DNA of 6,801 nucleotides from Paracoccaceae bacterium. Lineage in GTDB: Bacteria; Pseudomonadota; Alphaproteobacteria; Rhodobacterales; Rhodobacteraceae. The notes below the pieces were generated by a model. It was not told where the DNA came from. It saw nothing but the letters and a program-made list of their open reading frames with translations, and searched no databases. Positions 1 to 5,546 of this stretch are shown here, in pieces. The stretch spans positions 1 through 6,801 of the forward strand of contig DLZA01000096.1 in assembly GCA_003447515.1 (NCBI GenBank), in the 5' to 3' direction. Both the position numbers and the translations under genes were made by a program. Each line of letters opens with the position of its first letter. Position 1 is the stretch's first letter.

Positions 1-1211
1 CCACCATAGGCCTTACGTGTAATCACACTTACCTTTGGGACCGTCGCTTCACCGTAAGCAAACAAAAGTTTTGCCCCGTGTTTAATCACGCCATCATATT
101 CCTGTTTGGTCCCAGGTAAAAAGCCGGGTACGTCAATCAACGTTAGGATGGGAATCTCAAATGCATCACAAAAACGGACAAACCGTGCACCTTTGCGGGC
201 ACTATCAATATCAAGGCATCCTGCGAGAACCATTGGTTGGTTCGCAACCACCCCCACGGTCTGCCCTTCCATCCGGATAAAACCCGTGAGAATATTCTTA
301 GCAAAATCCTCTTGAATTTCGTAGAAATCACTTTCGTCAGCAATCTTTTCGATCAATTCCTTCATATCATACGGCTTGTTTGGATTCTCCGGTATCAATG
401 TGTCCAGAGAGGACTCAGCCCGCCCAACCTCATCAAAAAATGGACGAACAGGCGGCTTCTGACGATTGTTAAGCGGGAGAAAATCGATCAGACGTCGAAC
501 CTCCATCAACGCCTCCATGTCATTCTCAAACGCCGCATCCGCTACAGAAGATTTCTTTGTATGAGTCGACGCACCGCCCAGTTCTTCTGCCGTAACTACT
601 TCATTCGTCACAGTCTTCACCACATCGGGGCCCGTGACAAACATGTAGGAGCTGTCTTTAACCATGAAAATAAAGTCAGTCATTGCAGGCGAATAAACGG
701 CTCCACCCGCACAAGGCCCCATTATCACAGAAATCTGCGGCACAACGCCAGAGGCCAAAATATTGTTCTGGAATACATCCGCATAACCCGCGAGCGATGC
801 AACACCTTCCTGAATACGCGCACCGCCTGAATCATTGATCCCAATGATCGGCGCGCCGTTACGCATTGCCATTTCTTGGATCTTACAAATTTTTTCTGCA
901 TGGGTTTCTGACAATGAACCCCCAAACACTGTGAAATCTTGACTAAAGACATACACTAAACGACCGTTAACCGTACCCCAGCCAGTGATCACGCCATCAC
1001 CCGCGTATTGCGTTTCCTGCATGTCAAACTCTGTGCAGCGGTGCGCTTTAAACATGTCAAACTCTTCGAACGACCCCTCATCGAGCAGAACCTCCACCCG
1101 TTCACGTGCCGTCAACTTGCCTTTGGAGTGCTGACTATCGATGCGTTTTTGCCCACCACCCAAGCGTGCTTCGCTCCGGCGGTCTTCAAGTTGTTGCAAG
1201 ATCGTGTTCAC
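1..1211 (-). CDS. pccB: Propionyl-CoA carboxylase beta chain (carboxyltransferase subunit), 3' end off window
   Basis: PccB moves the carboxyl group from carboxybiotin on PccA to propionyl-CoA, giving methylmalonyl-CoA in the cytosol. About 403 codons are read without a stop; the family is about 510 residues long, so roughly the last 100 are missing. Numbered from the GTG start, I see GGGQKRID near residue 20, FGGSLSE at 96-102, SGGARIQEG at 128-136, [12 protein letters not shown] at 165-176, and in the second crotonase-like half DVPGFLPG at 360-367, then the start of RKAYGG at the edge. The glycine-rich pairs form the acyl-CoA and carboxybiotin oxyanion sites in this family. Start choice: GTG at 1211 gives [12 protein letters not shown], which aligns with the usual MKDILQxLExRR and has a GGGGGAAG Shine-Dalgarno sequence; ATG at 1226 would add five residues but lacks one. 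pccA and mcm often lie close by in relatives (family knowledge). The gene is divergent from the MFS gene. Identification is very secure; the start is less so. Confidence 0.97.
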   Translation of the reverse strand, partial: MNTILQQLEDRRSEARLGGGQKRIDSQHSKGKLTARERVEVLLDEGSFEEFDMFKAHRCTEFDMQETQYAGDGVITGWGTVNGRLVYVFSQDFTVFGGSLSETHAEKICKIQEMAMRNGAPIIGINDSGGARIQEGVASLAGYADVFQNNILASGVVPQISVIMGPCAGGAVYSPAMTDFIFMVKDSSYMFVTGPDVVKTVTNEVVTAEELGGASTHTKKSSVADAAFENDMEALMEVRRLIDFLPLNNRQKPPVRPFFDEVGRAESSLDTLIPENPNKPYDMKELIEKIADESDFYEIQEDFAKNILTGFIRMEGQTVGVVANQPMVLAGCLDIDSARKGARFVRFCDAFEIPILTLIDVPGFLPGTKQEYDGVIKHGAKLLFAYGEATVPKVSVITRKAYG

Positions 1212-1216
1212 AGTAG

Positions 1217-1224
1217 CTTCCCCC
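1217..1224 (-). promoter_or_regulatory. Ribosome binding site deciding the pccB start
   Basis: On the minus strand this reads GGGGGAAG and ends 5 nt before GTG at 1211. The competing ATG at 1224-1226 overlaps the site itself and has no purine-rich tract upstream (ACTACGGCAC precedes it). Together with alignment to the family N-terminus this favours the GTG start. Inferred from sequence only. Confidence 0.5.
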
Positions 1225-1287
1225 ATGTGCCGTAGTCTATGAGATGTTACGTGAAACCTTTTAAATGTAGAAGACTGTTATCGCATA

Positions 1288-1295
1288 TTTGCAAA
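1288..1295. promoter_or_regulatory. PccR/ScfR operator, perfect TTTGCAAA palindrome at the pccB transcription start
   Basis: The 8-bp palindrome TTTGCAAA lies 5 bp downstream of the pccB TATAAT box in the direction of transcription, so it would cover about +1 to +8. TTTGCAAA is the core recognised by ScfR-family regulators: RamB of Corynebacterium (AACTTTGCAAA) and, as I recall, PccR of Rhodobacter sphaeroides. A ScfR gene lies 1.7 kb away with the same motif before it. Binding is inferred. Confidence 0.75.
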
Positions 1296-1300
1296 GTCTG

Positions 1301-1306
1301 ATTATA
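1301..1306 (-). promoter_or_regulatory. pccB promoter -10 box (TATAAT)
   Basis: The minus strand reads TATAAT, a perfect sigma-70 -10 hexamer. Start of transcription would be about position 1294, leaving a leader of roughly 83 nt to the GTG start. No good -35 box is at 16-18 bp; the best matches (TTTGCA at 15 bp, TTGCAA at 14 bp spacing) belong to the tandem operator. A weak -35 overlapping an operator suits a promoter that needs, or is blocked by, a bound regulator. Confidence 0.6.
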
Positions 1307-1319
1307 CTTCTAACTTCAA

Positions 1320-1336
1320 ATTGCAAAACTGCAAAT
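1320..1336. promoter_or_regulatory. PccR/ScfR tandem operator over the pccB -35 region
   Basis: The plus strand reads ATTGCAAAACTGCAAAT: two GCAAA cores 8 bp apart (starts at 1323 and 1331). It overlaps the expected -35 region of the pccB promoter. The same GCAAA-N3-GCAAA arrangement recurs in front of pccR (2989-3001). It resembles the RamB-type site, which also joins an upstream A/C-rich half to TTTGCAAA. Function is inferred from recurrence and from the neighbouring ScfR gene. Confidence 0.7.
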
Positions 1337-1716
1337 AAGTACTTTTAAAGATCTTAATCAAAGGAAAATTTACAACAAAAAGCCGATAAGTCACTAAAAC
1401 TCCTTTGCGACGATGTTGAGAATGAAGATGATTAAACCCGTATAGTGGCTATGTTAAGAATTGGACAAGGCAGAAACAATATGTGTCTTAGCAACTAAAA
1501 ACGTTGGGACCGCTACTGACCTTGGCCCAATGACAGCCTTATGGTAACAATCATCGTTTTGTCACACCTAGTCTAGCGGTCAAAATTATCATAAATAAAA
1601 TTGCCCAGCGTGAGACATACCCTTGGCGTCAGCTAATTTATGTTCCTACGCTGCGGCATTTTGATTTTAGGTAAACAAATATGGACAATTGCGTGCCTCG
1701 AGCATAGCGATTTGTT
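1337..1716. other. Intergenic stretch without a recognisable gene
   Basis: About 380 bp, AT-rich, between the pccB operator cluster and the MFS start. I see no tRNA, no hairpin with a T-run, no further GCAAA cluster and no ORF with codon use or a ribosome binding site that suggests a gene. The longest small plus-strand ORFs are about 15 codons. It probably holds the MFS promoter and divergent regulatory DNA only; it is long for a gene-dense genome. Confidence 0.5.
1661..1689 (+). promoter_or_regulatory. Candidate promoter for the MFS gene
   Basis: TTGATT (1661-1666) and GACAAT (1684-1689) are separated by 17 bp, each matching 4 of 6 consensus bases. The implied leader is about 20 nt and has no clear Shine-Dalgarno sequence before ATG 1717. 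Weak evidence; an isolated TATCAT at 1587-1592 is an alternative -10 without a partner. Confidence 0.25.
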
Positions 1717-2946
1717 ATGACAACGCCATCTAAAGCCCGTTTTCTTGATCCTACCACACCTCCAACCATGGCGACACTTGTGATAATGGCGGCCCTTGGC
1801 GCATTATCGATGAATATTTTTCTGCCCTCCATGCCAGCGATTCAAGAGCACTTTGACGCTACACCTTCTTCAGTACAGTTTTTGCTCTCGGGTTTCCTTT
1901 TCACAAACGGTGTTTTGCAATTAGTTATTGGCCCCTTGTCAGATCGATTCGGCCGCCGCCCTATCGCACTTTGGGCATTCAGCATATTTGTGCTGGCTTC
2001 CGTCATTTGCGCAAACGCACCCAACACCGCTACGTTGGTGACCGCACGCACCGTCCAGGCTGTTGTAGTTGCCAGCTTCGTCCTTTCACGTGCAGCTGCT
2101 CGCGACATCGCGGGCTCCAAAGATGCTGCCAGTCTGATGGGATATATCGCAATGGGCATGTCCATCGCGCCAATGACTGGCCCAACCATTGGCGGCTTCC
2201 TCCAGGAGGCCTTTGATTGGCCCGCGCCCTTTTGGACACTAGCCATTTTAGGTATGCTAGTTCTAATTCTTGTTTGGCGCGACATGGGTGAAACGAACCT
2301 AACACCCTCTTTCAGCATGAGCGCACAAGTAAAACTCTATCCTCAACTGCTCACGTCCCGTCGTTTTTGGGGCTATGCACTATCGAATATGTTTGCCTCA
2401 GGCGCCTTTTTCTCTCTTCTTGGTGGAGCTCCTTTTGTTGGAACCGAGGTTTACGGGCTTTCCCCTTCCGCTCTGGGTCTCTACTTCATATTTGGACCGA
2501 TGGGGTATTTCTGCGGCTCTTTGATATCTGGCCGCTATGCAGTGCAAATGGGCACCTATCGTATGTTGTTAAGTGGAACAGTCATTACAATTGCAGGAAT
2601 GATCCTGGCACTTGCGTTGGTTATGCAAGGCTATGATCACCCCCTTGCTTTCTTTGGCTGCACGGCCTTTATCGGCGTTGGCAACGGCATGGTTATTCCC
2701 TCAGCCAATGCAGGCATGATGTCGATCAACCCGCGTCTTGCGGGCACAGCAGCAGGCCTTGGTGGTTCCGTGATGGTTTCAGGCGGCGGCGTTATGTCAG
2801 CGCTAGTGGTTCTCTTTCTCAGTAAAGACGTGGGGGTTACTCCACTTATCCTCTTTATGCTCGCGTCAGGCCTACTTGGGTTGGGTGCAGCGTTGTACAC
2901 CATTCGCGTCGAATATCAGATGCGAGGCGGTGACAAACACCCATAG
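1717..2946 (+). CDS. Bcr/CflA-type MFS efflux transporter (DHA1-like)
   Basis: A 409-residue inner-membrane protein with about twelve hydrophobic segments (approximately 21-37, 53-72, 84-100, 106-124, 139-160, 171-187, 216-236, 251-270, 282-302, 309-329, 342-366, 373-395), the normal length for the family. MFS motif A is GPLSDRFGRRP at 72-82 in the loop between segments 2 and 3. RTVQ at 111-114 with following SRAAARD matches the segment 4 motif of Bcr/CflA proteins, and GPTIGGFL at 155-162 is the antiporter motif C of segment 5. Such proteins are proton-driven drug or metabolite exporters. Segment 1 has SMNIFLPSMP, with Asn33 where Bcr-like proteins often carry Asp. No Shine-Dalgarno sequence is evident; ATG 1768 is a less likely start. 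It lies between pccB and pccR, 69 bp ahead of pccR on the same strand, and may be co-transcribed with it. Substrate cannot be told; export of an organic acid or other toxic product is only a contextual guess. Confidence 0.9.
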   Translation: MTTPSKARFLDPTTPPTMATLVIMAALGALSMNIFLPSMPAIQEHFDATPSSVQFLLSGFLFTNGVLQLVIGPLSDRFGRRPIALWAFSIFVLASVICANAPNTATLVTARTVQAVVVASFVLSRAAARDIAGSKDAASLMGYIAMGMSIAPMTGPTIGGFLQEAFDWPAPFWTLAILGMLVLILVWRDMGETNLTPSFSMSAQVKLYPQLLTSRRFWGYALSNMFASGAFFSLLGGAPFVGTEVYGLSPSALGLYFIFGPMGYFCGSLISGRYAVQMGTYRMLLSGTVITIAGMILALALVMQGYDHPLAFFGCTAFIGVGNGMVIPSANAGMMSINPRLAGTAAGLGGSVMVSGGGVMSALVVLFLSKDVGVTPLILFMLASGLLGLGAALYTIRVEYQMRGGDKHP

Positions 2947-2963
2947 CTTCCCCGATTGTAAAT

Positions 2964-2971
2964 TTTGCAAA
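2964..2971. promoter_or_regulatory. PccR/ScfR operator, TTTGCAAA upstream of pccR
   Basis: A perfect TTTGCAAA palindrome 17 bp after the MFS stop codon and 44 bp before the pccR ATG. Identical to the site at the pccB start point. A weak promoter (TTGTAA 2956-2961, CTTAAT 2977-2982, 15-bp spacer) would place it between the -35 and -10 boxes, the position of a repressor site. Autoregulation is inferred. Confidence 0.7.
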
Positions 2972-2988
2972 CTCCGCTTAATGCTGTC

Positions 2989-3001
2989 GCAAACTTGCAA
3001 A
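2989..3001. promoter_or_regulatory. PccR/ScfR tandem operator just before pccR
   Basis: GCAAACTTGCAAA: two GCAAA cores exactly 8 bp apart, the same spacing as the tandem site at pccB. It ends 14 bp before the pccR ATG and would overlap the transcription start and leader, so binding there should block pccR expression. The pccR leader has no visible Shine-Dalgarno sequence. Confidence 0.65.
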
Positions 3002-3015
3002 GATTGGTGTTCGAA

Positions 3016-4425
3016 ATGCTTGCACAAAAACTCTACGCGGGGGTCACTTTGCGTGAAACCCGCCTAAAACATGGCCTTACACAAAAGGACTTTGCCTCGA
3101 AACTTGGTGTATCTCTCCCTTACCTTAATCAAATGGAAAACAATCACCGCCCCATAAGCACGACAGTGGTGCTCGCCCTTGCGCATGAATTCAGCTTTGA
3201 CGTCACACAACTTTCGGTTGGAGAGTCTGAACGTATTGTTGCCGACATGCGCGAAGCCCTCGCCGACCCTGTATTCTCTGATGCACAAACACCAATCGCA
3301 GACATGCAACTTACGGCATCAAACGCTCCAGCACTCGCCCGCGCTTTCCTCGAGCTGCACCGTGCATATCGCCAAGGCCAAGAGCGGCTCGCCTCTCTTG
3401 ACGAGGCCTTAGGTCGCGAGGATAGCGGCATTTCTCCCTCTCCATGGGAAGAAGTGCGTGACTTTTTCCACTACTGCGACAATTACATTGATAGCATAGA
3501 TCGCGTCGCAGAGAGCTACGCTGCTGATGCAGGCATCCTTGGTCCCAATCCACTAAGCTCCACCCGTGATTGGTTGATGGACAAACACAACATCCACTTG
3601 AAGACGGAAAACTCTGCCAAACTACGCCATTATGATCCTGCCAGCAAAACCCTGACGCTATCAGCACAAACGACCCAAGCCAGTCATTTGTTCCAGATTA
3701 CCCATCAAACTGCCTTACTAGAGCACAATGACCTTTTGGAAGCTACGCTCGATTTCGCCAATTTTCATACTTCCGAAGCCCGCGCCATCTGCAAAATAGG
3801 CCTAGCCAATTATTTCGCAGGAGCTGCCGTCTTGCCATACGGCCACTTCTTACAGGCCGCCCAAGAAAACCGCCATGACCTTGAAGTGCTAGCGGCCCGC
3901 TTCAACGCTAGCATCGAGCAGGTAGCGCATCGCCTTTCCACTATGCAGCGTAAAGGATTAAAGGGAATCCCCTTTTTCTTTGTGCGTGTAGACCAGGCCG
4001 GCACGATCACCAAACGCCACTCTGCCACACGCCTGCAGTTTGCCCGCTTTGGTGGCGCATGTCCGTTGTGGAACGTGCATCGTGCATTCGAAACACCAGG
4101 ACAATTCATTCGACAACTAGCTGAAACACCTGATGGGTTGCAATACCTCTGTCTAGCCCGAGACGTTTCTAAGCCAGGCGGCGCTTATCGTGCTCCAACC
4201 CGCCGCTATGCAATTGGGTTAGGTTGCGAAATTCGCCATGCTAAAACTCTAATTTACGCAGATGACCTCGACATTTCTAACCGTAAAGCGTTTGAGCCAA
4301 TCGGCATTTCTTGTCGTATTTGTGAACGCCATAACTGCCACCAACGCTCCGTCCCACCACTTGAACGACATCTTACGGTGGACCCAAACAGCCGTGGCAT
4401 CCTACCATATGGTATTGGAGACTGA
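3016..4425 (+). CDS. pccR: ScfR-family short-chain acyl-CoA-responsive transcriptional regulator (PccR-like)
   Basis: A 469-residue cytosolic DNA-binding protein. Residues 9-48 form an XRE-type helix-turn-helix (LTQKDFASKLGVSLPYLNQ) with the MENNHRPIS stretch typical of the family. A charged helical linker follows (105-135), then an ImmA/IrrE-like region at about 175-300 in which the usual HExxH zinc motif is absent (ITHQTALLEHND instead), then a C-terminal ScfR domain at about 310-465 ending in CRICERHNC (Cys433, Cys436, Cys441) and QRSVPPLE. Relatives are RamB, PrpR, MccR and PccR, which sense short-chain acyl-CoAs or related metabolites; PccR controls propionyl-CoA carboxylase in Rhodobacter. 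The divergent pccB and matching operators at both genes support the same job here. Start: ATG 3016 matches the family N-terminus (KLYAG-LR--R); an in-frame TTG at 2965 would add 17 residues but lies inside the operator. The family is certain, the pccR identity likely. Convergent with the cysteine synthase-like gene. Confidence 0.93.
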   Translation: MLAQKLYAGVTLRETRLKHGLTQKDFASKLGVSLPYLNQMENNHRPISTTVVLALAHEFSFDVTQLSVGESERIVADMREALADPVFSDAQTPIADMQLTASNAPALARAFLELHRAYRQGQERLASLDEALGREDSGISPSPWEEVRDFFHYCDNYIDSIDRVAESYAADAGILGPNPLSSTRDWLMDKHNIHLKTENSAKLRHYDPASKTLTLSAQTTQASHLFQITHQTALLEHNDLLEATLDFANFHTSEARAICKIGLANYFAGAAVLPYGHFLQAAQENRHDLEVLAARFNASIEQVAHRLSTMQRKGLKGIPFFFVRVDQAGTITKRHSATRLQFARFGGACPLWNVHRAFETPGQFIRQLAETPDGLQYLCLARDVSKPGGAYRAPTRRYAIGLGCEIRHAKTLIYADDLDISNRKAFEPIGISCRICERHNCHQRSVPPLERHLTVDPNSRGILPYGIGD

Positions 4426-4458
4426 TAAAAACTCATTACATTAGCATAATAAAAAATT

Positions 4459-5493
4459 CTATTCGAAGACCGTTGGGATATCACTGCGCTTACTGTCTAG
4501 CCATCTTGGAAAGGGCAGACCTTTTTCTTTTAAAAATGACGGATTATAGAGCTTTGACTGATACCGCGAGCCATAATCACACAAAATTGTAACAATCGTA
4601 TGACCCGGCCCCATATCCTTAGCCATACGAATAGCGCCTGCCACGTTGATTCCTGATGAAAGACCCATGCAAAGACCTTCGTCTTGCAAGAGATCAAACA
4701 CAATTGGCAAACCTTCAGCATCAGAAATGTTATAAGCATGATCCACCGTCAAGCCTTCCAAGTTCTTCGTGATCCGAACTTGACCAATACCTTCAGCGAT
4801 AGAGCCGCCTTCAGCCTTCAACTCACCATTAACAAAATAATTAAACAGGGATGCACCATCAGGGTCGGCAATTCCGATCTTGATGTCTTTGTTCCGTGAT
4901 CGAAGACCCTCAGACATACCGGACAGCGTACCACCTGACCCACAAGCACAGATAAAACCATCTACATTACCGTCAGTCTGCGCCCAAATCTCAGGAGCTG
5001 TCGTATCAATATGGGCCTGCTTGTTGGCCACATTGTCAAATTGATTTGCCCAAAAGGCGCCGTATGGGTCTGTCTTGTTCAGCTCAATTGCCAGTCGCTC
5101 AGAATAACGCACAAAGTTGTTGGGATCGCGATAAGGCCTGGCAGGCACTTGGACTAGTTCCGCCCCTGCTAGCATCAACATATCTTTTTTTTCTTGACTT
5201 TGTGTCTCTGGAATCACGATCACAGTCTTAAATCCCATCGCAGCCCCGACAAGCGCCAGACCAATACCCGTGTTACCTGCGGTCCCTTCAACAATCGTGC
5301 CACCCGGATTAAGCCTTCGATCCGCAATAGCATGTTTTATAATACTCAACGCTGCTCTGTCCTTAACCGATTGGCCTGGATTCATAAATTCTGCTTTGCC
5401 AAGAATTTCGCATCCAGTTATCTCAGAAGCCTTATTTAGGCGGACCATCGGCGTATTGCCAACTGCATCGGGTAAGTCTTTGTAAATTGTCAT
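4459..5493 (-). CDS. cysK: PLP-dependent cysteine synthase family protein (CysK-annotated; CS2/Cds1-like subgroup)
   Basis: A 344-residue fold-type II PLP enzyme, cytosolic. The Schiff-base lysine is Lys44 in NPGQSVKDR; the substrate loop is TAGNTG at 71-76 and the PLP-phosphate loop is GSGGT at 185-189. O-acetylserine sulfhydrylases combine O-acetylserine and sulfide to cysteine. However, classical CysK has TSGNTG in the loop, SSGERY near the C-terminus and about 310-320 residues. Here there are TAGNTG, CDYGSRYQSKLYN at 305-317, and a longer tail, features I associate with fungal cysteine synthase 2 and mycobacterial Cds1, a cysteine desulfhydrase. So the reaction may be cysteine synthesis, cysteine breakdown to sulfide, or both. 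Start: ATG 5493 has TAAGGA 7 nt upstream and gives the usual N-terminus (YKDLPDAVGNTPMVRLN); a TTG at 5550 is unlikely. It follows the NUDIX gene by 53 nt on the same strand, probably one operon. The symbol is a family-level label. Confidence 0.9.
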   Translation of the reverse strand: MTIYKDLPDAVGNTPMVRLNKASEITGCEILGKAEFMNPGQSVKDRAALSIIKHAIADRRLNPGGTIVEGTAGNTGIGLALVGAAMGFKTVIVIPETQSQEKKDMLMLAGAELVQVPARPYRDPNNFVRYSERLAIELNKTDPYGAFWANQFDNVANKQAHIDTTAPEIWAQTDGNVDGFICACGSGGTLSGMSEGLRSRNKDIKIGIADPDGASLFNYFVNGELKAEGGSIAEGIGQVRITKNLEGLTVDHAYNISDAEGLPIVFDLLQDEGLCMGLSSGINVAGAIRMAKDMGPGHTIVTILCDYGSRYQSKLYNPSFLKEKGLPFPRWLDSKRSDIPTVFE

Positions 5494-5500
5494 CGGAAGA

Positions 5501-5506
5501 TCCTTA
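5501..5506 (-). promoter_or_regulatory. Ribosome binding site fixing the start at 5493
   Basis: Minus strand TAAGGA, 7 nt before ATG 5493. It is the clearest Shine-Dalgarno sequence among the complete genes of the window and rules against the longer reading from TTG 5550, which would overlap the NUDIX stop codon. Confidence 0.7.
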
Positions 5507-5546
5507 GAACCAAGTTGCTTACTAGTAAGCTCCACTCTTTGGGGTT

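Noticed and set aside
237..830. 197-codon plus-strand ORF
   Set aside because: Lies antisense to pccB, whose translation is conserved throughout. The ORF product is rich in His/Arg/Cys and resembles no family.
1681..1707. Eight-codon ORF (MDNCVPRA) in frame just upstream of the MFS start, considered as a leader peptide
   Set aside because: No ribosome binding site, no attenuator-like hairpins, and a short ORF is expected by chance in such AT-rich DNA.
1842..2318. 158-codon minus-strand ORF
   Set aside because: Antisense shadow of the MFS gene; no ribosome binding site and no recognisable domain.
2965..3015. N-terminal extension of the regulator from TTG 2965
   Set aside because: The TTG is part of the TTTGCAAA operator, the extension has no family match, and ATG 3016 gives the normal N-terminus.
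4426..4458. Possible bidirectional terminator in the convergent gap between pccR and the cysteine synthase-like gene
   Set aside because: There is an A/T run (4451-4456) but no stable GC-containing inverted repeat next to it.
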